In this document: one piece after another, positions 52,816-61,822 of the stretch
How positions within the stretch are numbered: position 1 is the stretch's first letter
Layout: each line of letters opens with the position of its first letter
Assembly: GCF_023657595.1 (NCBI RefSeq)
Contig: NZ_CP098323.1
Span: forward strand, 4,550,001-4,614,000
Origin: Cytobacillus firmus
Lineage (GTDB): Bacteria > Bacillota > Bacilli > Bacillales > Cytobacillaceae
Length of the DNA stretch: 64,000 nucleotides
Direction: 5' to 3'
Program-made: the position numbers and the translations under genes
The notes under the pieces: model-generated
Seen by the model: only the letters and a program-made list of their open reading frames with translations
The model's database searches: none
Told to the model about the DNA's origin: nothing

Positions 52816-53661
52816 TTAAGAATATTGATAGAATCCACTGCCGCTCTTTTTCCCCAGCCGTCCGGCTTTTACATATTTGATAAGCAGCGGACAAGGGCGG
52901 TACTTTTCCCCAAGTGTCTGGTATAAATACTCCATATTGCGCAGCCGGGTATCCAGGCCTACTAAATCCGCCAGTGCAAGCGGGCCCATCGGGTGATTAA
53001 GCCCCAGCTTCAGAGCTTTATCGATATCTTCAGCAGAGGCTACTCCTTCCATCAGCATGTTCATCGCTTCATTGCCGATCAGGCAATTCATCCGGGAAGT
53101 CACAAATCCCGGAAATTCATTCACTTCAACGGTTTCCTTCTTAAGCTTTTCACCGACTTCTTTCACTATGCGGACCGTGTCATCAGATGTTTCCAGTCCA
53201 CGGATAATTTCAATCAGCTTCATTTTGTGGACCGGATTAAAGAAGTGCATGGCCACGACTTTATCTGGCCGTGATGTTTGTGCCCCAATTTCCGTCGGGC
53301 TCATTGTTGAAGTATTTGTGGCCAGAATGGTTTCCGGAGAACAGATGATGTCCAGCTTTTTAAAGATATCAATCTTCAATTCTATCTTTTCCAGGACTGC
53401 TTCAATGACAAGTTCCGCATTTTCCGCAGCAGCCTCTAAATCTGTTTCAAAATGAAGCCGGTCTTTTGCATTCCCATATTGTTCTTCAGAAATAAACCCT
53501 TTTTGAAGGCTGCCTTCCAATAAGCTATAAATATCGTTTTTGGCTTTATCTACTATTTCCTGATTAATGTCATTCAAGTAAACTTCAAATCCCGAAACGG
53601 CACAGGTATAAGCAATCCCTTTTCCCATTACACCTGAACCTACTACTGTGATGGTGTTCAT
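52816..53661 (-). CDS. 3-hydroxybutyryl-CoA dehydrogenase
   Basis: 281 aa, the standard HBD length. NAD fold VVGSGVMGKGIAYTCAVSG; ATNTSTMSPTEIGAQTS; MHFFNPVHKMKLIEII with the catalytic His; C-terminal helical domain with NHPMGPLALADLVGLD. It oxidises 3-hydroxyacyl-CoA to 3-ketoacyl-CoA. It follows the TRAP permease by 11 bp. Confidence 0.94.
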   Translation of the reverse strand: MNTITVVGSGVMGKGIAYTCAVSGFEVYLNDINQEIVDKAKNDIYSLLEGSLQKGFISEEQYGNAKDRLHFETDLEAAAENAELVIEAVLEKIELKIDIFKKLDIICSPETILATNTSTMSPTEIGAQTSRPDKVVAMHFFNPVHKMKLIEIIRGLETSDDTVRIVKEVGEKLKKETVEVNEFPGFVTSRMNCLIGNEAMNMLMEGVASAEDIDKALKLGLNHPMGPLALADLVGLDTRLRNMEYLYQTLGEKYRPCPLLIKYVKAGRLGKKSGSGFYQYS

Positions 53662-53672
53662 TCTGTTCCCCC

Positions 53673-55640
53673 TTAGTTTGATAATGTATTGGCCACTGTA
53701 TTTCTAGGTACGAACTTTTGATATAAGAACATTGCTGCCAGAATCGCAAAGCCAATGATGTCTGACAAAAATCCCGGGTTGACCATCAGAAGAGCCCCGA
53801 TAAAAAGAACGGCTCTTTCATACCAATATGAATGGCGGAACAGCCATCCTTCCGCAGCCCAGGCAATCCCAATAATTCCGATGATGGAGGTCGCAACTGA
53901 TAGAATAATATCCGGAACGTCTCCAACAAGCAGCAAGGTTTCCCTATATACAAACATATAAGGGACAATAAATGCGGCAAGTCCAAGCTTTACTGCCGTT
54001 AAGCCTGTTTTCATCGGCTCTGAACCGGCAAGCCCAGCCGCTGCAAACGCAGCCAGTGCTACTGGCGGTGTAATAGCAGATAGTGCTGCAAAATAGAAAA
54101 CAAACATATGGGCTGCAAGCGGGGATACACCCAGTTCGATTAATGCAGGAATGGTAAGCGGAACCTGTACAATGTATGCCGCAACAGTTGGGAGCCCCAT
54201 TCCAAGAATGATGCTCGTAATCATCGTGAATACAAGCGTAATAATTAAAATGCCGCCTGATAAATCAATGATCAAGCTGCTGAATTTAAGGCCAATCCCG
54301 GTAAGCCCAATAATTCCGATGATAAAACCGGATGCCGCACAGGCAATAGCTGTCTCAATGGCAGCTCTGGCTCCTAAATCCAATGCCTTGAAGATCTTAG
54401 AAAAAGATAATCTGGTTGCCCCTTTTAAAGAGGCAACCAATATCGTCACCCCGATAGAGTAGAGACCAGCCTTCATTGGTGAAGAGCCGGATGCAAGCAT
54501 GACCACAATCACTACTAAGGGGATAAAGAACATGAATCCGGTTTTCAAAACACTCGAAACCTTTGGAAGTTCTTCTTTCTTCAGACCAACGAGCCCCAAA
54601 CGCCTTGCCCTCATATCGACCTGGAAATACAGGCAGCAGTAATAAAGGACTGCAGGAATTAACGCAGCTATGGCTATATCCATATAAGGCACACCTAAAT
54701 AGGAAGCAATGATGAAAGCCGAAGCCCCCATGATCGGAGGCATGATCTGGCCGCCCGTAGAGGAAACCGCTTCAACCGCAGCTGCAAAGTGACTCTTATA
54801 GCCGGTTTTCTTCATTAATGGAATGGTAAAGGCACCCGTTGTGACCGTGTTTGCAACGGCACTCCCTGAAATTGTTCCCAAAATGGAGCTGGCCACGATC
54901 GCCGTTTTGGCAGGACCCCCGCGATATTTCCCCATCCCGGCCACTGATAAATCGATAAAAAATTGACCTGCTCCCGAAACCTCTAAAAACTTTCCGAAGA
55001 GAATAAATAGAAAAATAAAGGTGGCTGATACCCCAAGAGGAGTACTGAAAATACCAGTCACTGTATAAAAGAGGTGATCAATAATCCACATCGTGGTAAA
55101 TTCACGGTGGGAAAGCGACCCCGTAATCAAATGACCCCAAACTCCGTAAACGATGCAAATGAAGATAATAATCACCAGTGTATTTCCAATCACGCGGCGA
55201 GTTGCTTCAATCAGCAGCAAGCCGGATATGATTCCTATTGCAATTTCCAGTGCTGTCAGCGGCTCAATATAACTCATCCGCGATGAAATGACCTGGGAAT
55301 TCATCACATAATAGGAATAACAAGCAATGGACAACATCATAAACAGCCAATCATACCAGGGGATACTTTCATTTTTTACCGCCTTCTTGGAAGGCTTATA
55401 AATGGCAAATGTTAAAGCCAGCGCAAATGCAAGGTGTGCCGACCGCTGCAGGATGGATTCGAATACTCCAAAGAAAGCTGTATACAAATGAAAAAGAGAC
55501 ATTAAGACGGCAATAATGGAAATGATTTTGGCAGCCGCGCCCTTTAATAGGCGCAGCTTGCTGTTCAGATTTCCATCTTCGTCATATTCCGCAATCACTT
55601 TTGAAGCTTCTGCTTCCGTTACGTCATGTTTAGACATCAT
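53673..55640 (-). CDS. TRAP transporter fused DctQM permease (TAXI type)
   Basis: 655 aa with about 16-17 membrane segments. The N-terminal DctQ-like four-helix part (about 30-200) is fused to DctM (GIFSTPLGVSATFIFLFILF, VEAVSSTGGQIMPPIMGASA, ITPPVALAAFAAAG). This is the usual partner of TAXI solute-binding proteins and carries substrate by Na+ or H+ symport. With the adjacent binding protein it makes the two-component system of the operon. Confidence 0.93.
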   Translation of the reverse strand: MMSKHDVTEAEASKVIAEYDEDGNLNSKLRLLKGAAAKIISIIAVLMSLFHLYTAFFGVFESILQRSAHLAFALALTFAIYKPSKKAVKNESIPWYDWLFMMLSIACYSYYVMNSQVISSRMSYIEPLTALEIAIGIISGLLLIEATRRVIGNTLVIIIFICIVYGVWGHLITGSLSHREFTTMWIIDHLFYTVTGIFSTPLGVSATFIFLFILFGKFLEVSGAGQFFIDLSVAGMGKYRGGPAKTAIVASSILGTISGSAVANTVTTGAFTIPLMKKTGYKSHFAAAVEAVSSTGGQIMPPIMGASAFIIASYLGVPYMDIAIAALIPAVLYYCCLYFQVDMRARRLGLVGLKKEELPKVSSVLKTGFMFFIPLVVIVVMLASGSSPMKAGLYSIGVTILVASLKGATRLSFSKIFKALDLGARAAIETAIACAASGFIIGIIGLTGIGLKFSSLIIDLSGGILIITLVFTMITSIILGMGLPTVAAYIVQVPLTIPALIELGVSPLAAHMFVFYFAALSAITPPVALAAFAAAGLAGSEPMKTGLTAVKLGLAAFIVPYMFVYRETLLLVGDVPDIILSVATSIIGIIGIAWAAEGWLFRHSYWYERAVLFIGALLMVNPGFLSDIIGFAILAAMFLYQKFVPRNTVANTLSN

Positions 55641-55671
55641 TCCACCTTCTTTTTAAAAGGATTATTTTGGT

Positions 55672-56676
55672 TTATTTAAGTGCCCCGACTTCCTTGTAAT
55701 ATTTTTCTGCACCCGGGTGAAGCTTGCCCACGTTGTTTTGCACTGAATACTCTGCATTAAAGTCTTTCATAATCGGGGATAATGTCGTCCATGTATCTTT
55801 TTCTTCTACCATCATTTTTGTCAGCTTATAAACCGACTCTTCGTCCATTAGATCATCATTAACCAGCAGAACCGTATAGCCGGCAACCGTTTTAACATCT
55901 TCTTTCACATTCGAATAAGTTCCGCCTTCAATGTCATATTCCAAATATCCTTCATTTAACTCATGCAGGCCTTTTACTGTTTCATCATCCAAAGGAATCA
56001 GGCGGATTCCGAGGGTTGTATCCAGCTCCTGGAAAGTGGAAACCGGTGCAGAAACCATCCCTACAATGGCATCGATATGCCCGTCACGCAGAAGGTCGGC
56101 TCCATCAGCCGTTCCGATATATTCAATGCCGCCAAGATCGTCATAGCTCATGTCATTCAGCTTTAAAATATCCAGGAATGCCAGCTCTCCGCTGTATCCT
56201 TTAATTCCCGGGCTTACCTTCTTTCCCTTTAAATCTTTCACGGACTTTATATCAGAATCTGCCCGAACAACGATCTGGAATACATTTGGATACAGGGTTG
56301 CAACCGTGCTGACATTATCCACTTTTTCTTTAAAAGCATTGATTCCGTTCAATGCCTCAGGCACTGTTTGGCCATTACTGAATCCAAGAGCAAATGTCCC
56401 CTGACTTAAGCCCAACAAATTGGAAACAGATCCGCCCTCTACTACCGTAACGGAGGATTCCGGGTAGACTTCCTTCATTTTCTCTCCCATTGCCCCTGAC
56501 AATGTGTACCAGAAACCGCCTACTGTTGCAGAACCGAAAGCCATATCCCGCGGGGCTCCCTCTGCTCCTCCGCCTCCGCCTCCGCTTCCTTTACCGCTGC
56601 TTCCCGCCTCATCCGAAGAACAGGCTGCCAATACGACTAACATAAAAGCCATTAAAACTGCCAATAATTTTTTCAA
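55672..56676 (-). CDS. TAXI-family TRAP solute-binding lipoprotein
   Basis: 334 aa from a TTG at 56676, 8 bases after GGGGG; a longer reading from 56736 overlaps the CoA transferase. Lipoprotein signal MKKLLAVLMAFMLVVLAACS with the Cys at 19, then a Ser/Gly-rich linker. TAXI blocks: FGSATVGGFWYTLSGAMGE, AKLSQG-like LLGLSQGTFALGFSN, VSPGIKGYSGELAF. It captures substrate outside the membrane for the TRAP permease. TAXI proteins bind organic acids or amino acids; the ligand is not predictable. Confidence 0.92.
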   Translation of the reverse strand: MKKLLAVLMAFMLVVLAACSSDEAGSSGKGSGGGGGGAEGAPRDMAFGSATVGGFWYTLSGAMGEKMKEVYPESSVTVVEGGSVSNLLGLSQGTFALGFSNGQTVPEALNGINAFKEKVDNVSTVATLYPNVFQIVVRADSDIKSVKDLKGKKVSPGIKGYSGELAFLDILKLNDMSYDDLGGIEYIGTADGADLLRDGHIDAIVGMVSAPVSTFQELDTTLGIRLIPLDDETVKGLHELNEGYLEYDIEGGTYSNVKEDVKTVAGYTVLLVNDDLMDEESVYKLTKMMVEEKDTWTTLSPIMKDFNAEYSVQNNVGKLHPGAEKYYKEVGALK

Positions 56677-56689
56677 CTTATTTTCCCCC

Positions 56690-57346
56690 TTAATTTGTTT
56701 CCATTTTGGTTTTTTCCAGCACATGAAATTCCGCATCTGTCATCTCCCGCAACGCTTCGATGGAAACATCGGAAAGCGTTTCTATGAGGTACATTTTTCC
56801 TTCAAGAAACTTAAATACAGCATGTTCGGTGACAATCATATCTGCTTTTCTTGTACCGCTGCTTGGAAACGATAATTTTTCCACAATTTTCGGACTTCCA
56901 TCTTTAGACAAGTGCATGGAAGCAATAATCATCCGCCTTGCTCCCGCAACTAAATCCATGGCCCCTCCCACTCCAAGAATGGTTTCTCCGGGTACTGCCC
57001 AATTTGCGACTTCACCGGTTTCATCGACCTGCAAAGCCCCCAGTACAGCGGTATCGATATGTCCTCCGCGAATCATCAGGAACGAATCCGAACTATCAAA
57101 GAGGGATGCCCCTGCGTCCATGGAAACGGGCTTCTTACTGGCGCTGATCAAATCCATATCAATGTCGTCATCAGAAGGAGTCGGACCCATCCCGAGAAGA
57201 CCGTTTTCTGATTGAAGGTAAACCTTTTTGTCATCGAGGTAATCTGGAATAATGGTTGGAATGCCGACTCCTAAATTGACAATTTCTCCTTCCTTCAATT
57301 CCTGTGCAACCCTTTTGGCGATTTTAATTCTGTCAGATAGACTCAA
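56690..57346 (-). CDS. 3-oxoacid CoA-transferase subunit B
   Basis: 218 aa. VNLGVGIPTIIPDYL and the active-site Glu in LQSENGLLGMGP; GGHIDTAVLGALQVDETGE and WAVPGE as in ScoB. Works with subunit A to move CoA from acyl-CoA to an incoming acid. It overlaps subunit A by 14 bp. Confidence 0.93.
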   Translation of the reverse strand: MSLSDRIKIAKRVAQELKEGEIVNLGVGIPTIIPDYLDDKKVYLQSENGLLGMGPTPSDDDIDMDLISASKKPVSMDAGASLFDSSDSFLMIRGGHIDTAVLGALQVDETGEVANWAVPGETILGVGGAMDLVAGARRMIIASMHLSKDGSPKIVEKLSFPSSGTRKADMIVTEHAVFKFLEGKMYLIETLSDVSIEALREMTDAEFHVLEKTKMETN

Positions 57347-58019
57347 CGTATCTCCCTCCTTTTTTTACATATTGATTGATTAAGACATAATCTACGTATA
57401 AGTGAGGGGTTACCACTTCTTCCGGTGCAAATGCACCAGCTTCCACAATCTCATCCACTTCAGCTATAACCACCTTCGCAGCCGTTGCCATAACCGGATT
57501 GAAATTCCTCGCTGTTTTGTCATAAATCAGATTTCCCAGTGTATCAGCCTTAAGGGCTTTAATAATGGCCACATCCCCTTTGATTGCTTTTTCAAAAATG
57601 TAGGATTCGCCATCGATCACTTTCTCTTCTTTCCCTTCAGCAAGTTTGGTCCCGGCGCCTGTCTTCGTATAGAACCCTCCGATGCCTGCCCCGCCGCACC
57701 TGATGGCTTCTGCCAAAGTGCCCTGAGGAATTAATTCAATCTCCAGTTCACCTTTTGACCAGGCCTTAACCGCATCACGATTAGTGGTAAAGTAAGAGCC
57801 TTTCGCTTTTTTCAGCTTACCTGCCACCAGCAGTTTTCCGAGCCCCTTCCCTTCCTCGCCTAAATTGTTGCTGATGACTGTGAGATTATCTTTATCGGAT
57901 TTCACCAGCTCATCAATTAAGGTAAGCGGTGTTCCCGAAAGGCCGAACCCCCCGACAAGCAATGTGTCGCCGCTTTTAATAAACTGCAGTGCATCAGCAG
58001 GATTTAATCGTTTTTTCAT
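57333..58019 (-). CDS. 3-oxoacid CoA-transferase subunit A
   Basis: 228 aa. LLVGGFGLSGTPLTLIDELV, NNLGEEGKGLGKLL, IRCGGAGIGGFYTKTGAGT and YIFEKAIKGDVAIIKALKAD are the ScoA/AtoD signatures. It activates a carboxylic acid, most likely the one brought in by the TRAP system. The gene starts 26 bp inside the end of the CoA-binding protein. Confidence 0.93.
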   Translation of the reverse strand: MKKRLNPADALQFIKSGDTLLVGGFGLSGTPLTLIDELVKSDKDNLTVISNNLGEEGKGLGKLLVAGKLKKAKGSYFTTNRDAVKAWSKGELEIELIPQGTLAEAIRCGGAGIGGFYTKTGAGTKLAEGKEEKVIDGESYIFEKAIKGDVAIIKALKADTLGNLIYDKTARNFNPVMATAAKVVIAEVDEIVEAGAFAPEEVVTPHLYVDYVLINQYVKKGGRYVESI

Positions 58020-59412
58020 TATGTTCCTCCTCTTGTCTCTGGGTTTCCGAGTAATTTATATAAGCAGACAATGATTTGATGGCTGTATTTTCATGAAAGA
58101 AGTAAGGTTTCTTTGTTTCCTTTAATATGTCAATGGCCAGCTCCCCCTGGTATCCCTGGGACATGAAAATCGGAATAAAAATACTATCTCTTTCCTCCAT
58201 CAGCTTTTTCATTTGTTCCGAGAGAATTTCATTTTGATAGTCTACCTGGAATGGGAAAGGAACAATGATATTATCGAAATCACCCGATTTATGAAGCACT
58301 TCCAGACAGGTTGTTAATTTTGACAAGTCATCGTATACGATGGTGGTCAAATCTAAAGGATTCATGAATGACTTCTCTATACCTGTAATCGTTTTCATTT
58401 TCTGCTGAAGTTTTGATGACAAAGGCTGAAGCTGAATCCCATACTTATCGCATAAATCCGCCAGATAAATGGAAGTAGCCCCTGCCCAGGAAAAGATAGC
58501 CGTCCGTTTTCCTGCTGCCTTTTTGTATGTATCAAACAGCCATGAAAGGGCAACAACTTCATCAATGCTTTCAGCTTTTACCAGTCCGGGGTGATTGACC
58601 ATATCCCATGGAATAGAGTAATCATTGTTTCTTCCAAGGTGATATTTAACGGCAATTCTTGAAATCTTCGAATGGCCGATTGGCAGCAGGATCACCGGCT
58701 TCTGTTTGATATAGGCCTGGTGCAGCAGCCGGAAAAAACGCTCTTCCTCGGAAATGGATTCAATGATTAATAGAATGGTTTCTGTTGATGGATCACTAAT
58801 TAAAAATTCAAAGCAGTCATTAATCGTGATATCCATCTCATTTCCAGGTGACAGCCAATAGGAAAATCCTAGCCCTTTTTCATTCGCATCAAGGACAGCG
58901 CGGCCTAAACTTCCTCCATGACTGATCAATCCAACAGATCCCTTATGAAAATTCTTAGGTTCGAAACGGGGTGAAAAAGAGATTCCCCAGTTTCCTATAA
59001 AATGATAGAATCCGGGAGAGTTTGGTCCATAAACCGCTGTTTCTGTACCTTTAACAATTTCCTTTAGCTCTTCTTCCCGGGTTATCCCATCCGGACCGCT
59101 TTCAGAAAAACCCGAGCTGATGATGATGACACTCTTCACTTGTTTTTTTACACATTCTCTTAAGATGTCAGGGGCATGTTTGAAAGGAACAATTACACAT
59201 GCCAAATCGACTTCTTCTCTGATCTCGAGTACACTCGAATAGCAGTGAATTCCCGAAATGGTGTCATAATTTGGGTTTACGAGATAAATCTCCCCGGAAA
59301 ATTTTGATTTTTGAAGATTGACCATGACACGTCCCGCATTTTGATGGAACCTTTCCGAAGCTCCTATTATGGCAATGCTATTAGGGGAAACAAGCGTCTG
59401 CAATGATCTCAT
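57994..59412 (-). CDS. CoA-binding / ADP-forming acyl-CoA synthetase alpha-like protein
   Basis: 472 aa. CoA-binding Rossmann domain first (PNSIAIIGASERFHQNAGRV), then two succinyl-CoA-ligase-like domains: SHGGSLGRAVLDANEKGLGF and LSPGNEMDITINDCFEFL are typical, and SWAGATSIYLADLCDKYGI marks the third. It matches the alpha part of NDP-forming acetyl-CoA ligases; the ATP-grasp beta part is absent from the chain and from this window. It may work with a beta subunit elsewhere or as a regulator of acyl-CoA. The family phosphohistidine would have to be located by alignment. The start overlaps the regulator stop (ATGA). Confidence 0.8.
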   Translation of the reverse strand: MRSLQTLVSPNSIAIIGASERFHQNAGRVMVNLQKSKFSGEIYLVNPNYDTISGIHCYSSVLEIREEVDLACVIVPFKHAPDILRECVKKQVKSVIIISSGFSESGPDGITREEELKEIVKGTETAVYGPNSPGFYHFIGNWGISFSPRFEPKNFHKGSVGLISHGGSLGRAVLDANEKGLGFSYWLSPGNEMDITINDCFEFLISDPSTETILLIIESISEEERFFRLLHQAYIKQKPVILLPIGHSKISRIAVKYHLGRNNDYSIPWDMVNHPGLVKAESIDEVVALSWLFDTYKKAAGKRTAIFSWAGATSIYLADLCDKYGIQLQPLSSKLQQKMKTITGIEKSFMNPLDLTTIVYDDLSKLTTCLEVLHKSGDFDNIIVPFPFQVDYQNEILSEQMKKLMEERDSIFIPIFMSQGYQGELAIDILKETKKPYFFHENTAIKSLSAYINYSETQRQEEEHNEKTIKSC

Positions 59413-61448
59413 GATTTTAATAATCCCCCTTCTAATTTTTTCACCTTTCGAACAATGGTAGAAGGATTCACTTCCAGCACACGGGCAATGCCCCGATAGG
59501 ATTTTTCTGACTGTGACGCTTTATAGATCAGCTCTCTTTCAAGCAGGTCTACAGCCTCTTTTAGCGGTAATAACTGATTTACGACAATGGCTTGATCATG
59601 ACTCATTCCCTGGTTATCGCTTTTGCTGAATAAAGAAAGAACCTCCTGCTCCCCCACTTCCAGATTCGAAGCTGTTACATATATTCTTTCAATCATATTG
59701 ACGAGTTCCCTTACATTCCCTGGCCACTGATAATTAGTAAGGACCTGAATGGCTTTTTTGGTGAATTTGAGATGTTTGTGATATTTTGCTGCGAACATTC
59801 TTGCATACGCATCAATCAGGATTGGAATATCTTCGACTCTTCTTCTTAAAGGCGGAATTGATATGGGAATAACATTCAGCCTATAAAATAAGTCCTCCCG
59901 AAAACTGCCTTCCAGGACTAATTCTTTAAGATCCCTGTTTGTAGCGGCAATTACACGCACATCAATCTTTGTCGTTTTGGCTGAACCTACCCGGGTAATC
60001 TCCATTTCCTGCAATACCCGAAGCAGCTTGACTTGCAGGTGGTTTGGGATTTCCCCAATCTCGTCCAGAAAAATAGTTCCATTATTCGCTTGTTCAAATA
60101 AACCGGCTTTTCCCTTTTTCAGGGCACCTGTAAAGGCACCGCCTTCGTATCCAAAAAGCTCAGATTCCATTAATGATTCAGGAATAGCCCCACAATTCAC
60201 TTTAATAAATGGCTCTTCTGATCTTGGACTCGACTGTTGAATCAGCTTGGCAATCTCCTCTTTCCCCACTCCCGACTCACCTGATAATAGAACCGTAACA
60301 TCCACCTTTGCCACTTGCTGAACGGTCTCAAGCAGTCTTTCCATTTCGGGTGATTTGGCTATGAACGTCTCCGATCTTTCGGAAAGGTGCATATTTTCAA
60401 GGATTGACTTTGTTTTTGCCAGCTCACTTCTAAGTGCATCGAATTCAGTCATGTCCTTCACATTGATAACAACTCTTTCAATTTGATTGCTGCTGTTCTT
60501 AATGGGATTTGCCGTTATAATCAAGGAATTTTTATTGTCTTTGCCTGTTTCCATGATGTTATGCGATCTGCCCTTAGCTTCTACCTGCCGGGCTATATCT
60601 TTTATGTAGTCAGGAGTATCTTTCCTTACATCAAATAGCTGCCGAAAACTCTGGTTGCATTTGATAATTGTTCCTGACCCATCTGTGATACAGATGCCGT
60701 CTGTTGAGTTATCGAGGATCGTTTCCTGTTCTTTTACTAGCTGCTTGACTGATTCAAGTTCATTGGATACAAATTCTATTTCTGAAATGTCCTGAAAGAC
60801 GCCAACCGCTCCTACAAGAGTCTCGCCATCATAAAGCGGTGTTCGATGAGTTAAATATTTTCTTTTTCCTACCCGGTATTTTTCTGTATGTCCCCTGCCT
60901 GTGCGGATAACATTCAATAATCCGCTTGGAGTGACAACATCAGTTAAAAACTTTCCAATGGCTTTCTCCTTAGTTGTCATAGCCATTTCTTCTGCTGGAG
61001 GATTCATTGATGTAATCCTTCCCTCCAAATCGATGGAAAGAATCCCATTATGTGCCGAATTAAAAATAGCATCCATGCGGCTGAGCTCCACCTGAGAAGT
61101 TCTGGCATAGGCAGCCAGATACTGTTCTTTTGTCAGGAAGCCGGTGATTTCCCCATTTTTATTTAGAATTGGCCAGATTTCCTGTTCAACGGACTTTATA
61201 TTCTTTAATTCATCCGTTTCATTAAGGAAACAAAAGTCAGTCTGGTAAATTTCTGATATTGCCTTATTTAGATTTAACAAACCTTCTAATAGATTATGCT
61301 CTGTAAAGCATCCCGCCAGCTCATCTCTTACGTTATAGACCAGCCCGCCTTTCATATGGGATTCCAGCAGGGTCTTTGCTGCCTCTTTGATGTAATCGTT
61401 TTCAAAAAATTTAATAGAAGTACGAGTCATCGCGTCTTTTACTAACAA
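59409..61448 (-). CDS. Sigma-54-dependent transcriptional activator (CBS-PAS-PAS-AAA+-HTH)
   Basis: 679 aa from a TTG at 61448; an in-frame GTG at 61475 is too close to the transcription start implied by the sigma-54 promoter. An N-terminal CBS-like pair (about 1-115) may sense an adenine or CoA ligand. Two PAS domains follow (about 120-225 and 240-335), then a sigma-54 AAA+ domain with Walker A GESGVGKE (390-397) and the sigma-54 contact loop GAFTGA (437-442), and a Fis-type HTH (YRGIARVLEVNPSTIVRKVKKL is the recognition region). First gene of the operon that it should control together with the TGTTGC dyads upstream. Confidence 0.93.
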   Translation of the reverse strand: MLVKDAMTRTSIKFFENDYIKEAAKTLLESHMKGGLVYNVRDELAGCFTEHNLLEGLLNLNKAISEIYQTDFCFLNETDELKNIKSVEQEIWPILNKNGEITGFLTKEQYLAAYARTSQVELSRMDAIFNSAHNGILSIDLEGRITSMNPPAEEMAMTTKEKAIGKFLTDVVTPSGLLNVIRTGRGHTEKYRVGKRKYLTHRTPLYDGETLVGAVGVFQDISEIEFVSNELESVKQLVKEQETILDNSTDGICITDGSGTIIKCNQSFRQLFDVRKDTPDYIKDIARQVEAKGRSHNIMETGKDNKNSLIITANPIKNSSNQIERVVINVKDMTEFDALRSELAKTKSILENMHLSERSETFIAKSPEMERLLETVQQVAKVDVTVLLSGESGVGKEEIAKLIQQSSPRSEEPFIKVNCGAIPESLMESELFGYEGGAFTGALKKGKAGLFEQANNGTIFLDEIGEIPNHLQVKLLRVLQEMEITRVGSAKTTKIDVRVIAATNRDLKELVLEGSFREDLFYRLNVIPISIPPLRRRVEDIPILIDAYARMFAAKYHKHLKFTKKAIQVLTNYQWPGNVRELVNMIERIYVTASNLEVGEQEVLSLFSKSDNQGMSHDQAIVVNQLLPLKEAVDLLERELIYKASQSEKSYRGIARVLEVNPSTIVRKVKKLEGGLLKS

Positions 61449-61488
61449 ATTTCCCGCTCCCTCTGAGTGATTCACTCATAAATTATTA

Positions 61489-61506
61489 ATGCAAGAAGTG
61501 TGCCAA
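61489..61506 (-). promoter_or_regulatory. Sigma-54 (-24/-12) promoter
   Basis: Minus strand TTGGCACACTTCTTGCAT: TGGCAC, five bases, TTGCA, matching the sigma-54 consensus with GG and GC exactly 10 bp apart. Transcription would start about 61478, some 30 bases before the TTG start codon. Confidence 0.9.
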
Positions 61507-61578
61507 CATTTAAAAATTCGAAAAATGCTGATATTTCCCGCTTTTTGTAATATTTTAACTATATATTTAGTAGAAAAA

Positions 61579-61596
61579 TGTTGCAATACCGCAACA
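61579..61596. promoter_or_regulatory. Upstream activator site 1
   Basis: TGTTGC-AATACC-GCAACA, a perfect 6-bp dyad with 6-base spacer, about 75 bp upstream of the -24 element. Confidence 0.75.
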
Positions 61597-61598
61597 GG

Positions 61599-61616
61599 TG
61601 TTGCGACAGCGCATTA
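61599..61616. promoter_or_regulatory. Upstream activator site 2 (half-degenerate)
   Basis: TGTTGC-GACAGC-GCATTA; the left half matches, the right half 4 of 6. It directly follows site 1 (2-bp gap), about one helical phase away (20 bp centre to centre). Confidence 0.5.
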
Positions 61617-61683
61617 AAGGGTGAAAAAAACAGTTCTCCACGAGGCAGGAGGACCTATGATTCATTCTTTTCCTTTTTAGCGG

Positions 61684-61701
61684 TGTTGCGTTTTTGCAAC
61701 A
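61684..61701. promoter_or_regulatory. Upstream activator site 3
   Basis: TGTTGC-GTTTTT-GCAACA, a second perfect dyad with the same spacing as site 1, about 180 bp upstream of the promoter. Confidence 0.75.
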
Positions 61702-61774
61702 TATCTCGAATTTTATAAATAGATTACTATGACTATCTACAGTTGCCGATAGGCTAACCCAAATTTTTTCTGAA

Positions 61775-61809
61775 AAACAAATAGGGACTCCACATCAAAG
61801 TGAAGTCCC
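61775..61809 (-). terminator. Terminator of the PTS operon
   Basis: Minus-strand stem GGGACTTCAC / GTGGAGTCCC with a 6-base loop followed by TATTTGTTTTT. Confidence 0.88.
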
Positions 61810-61822
61810 AATAATAACTAGA

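Noticed and set aside
61657-61680. Seven-codon ORF (MIHSFPF) with a good AGGAGG on the plus strand
   Set aside because: Points away from any gene and lies between activator sites; too short to support. An incidental RBS-like stretch is likelier.
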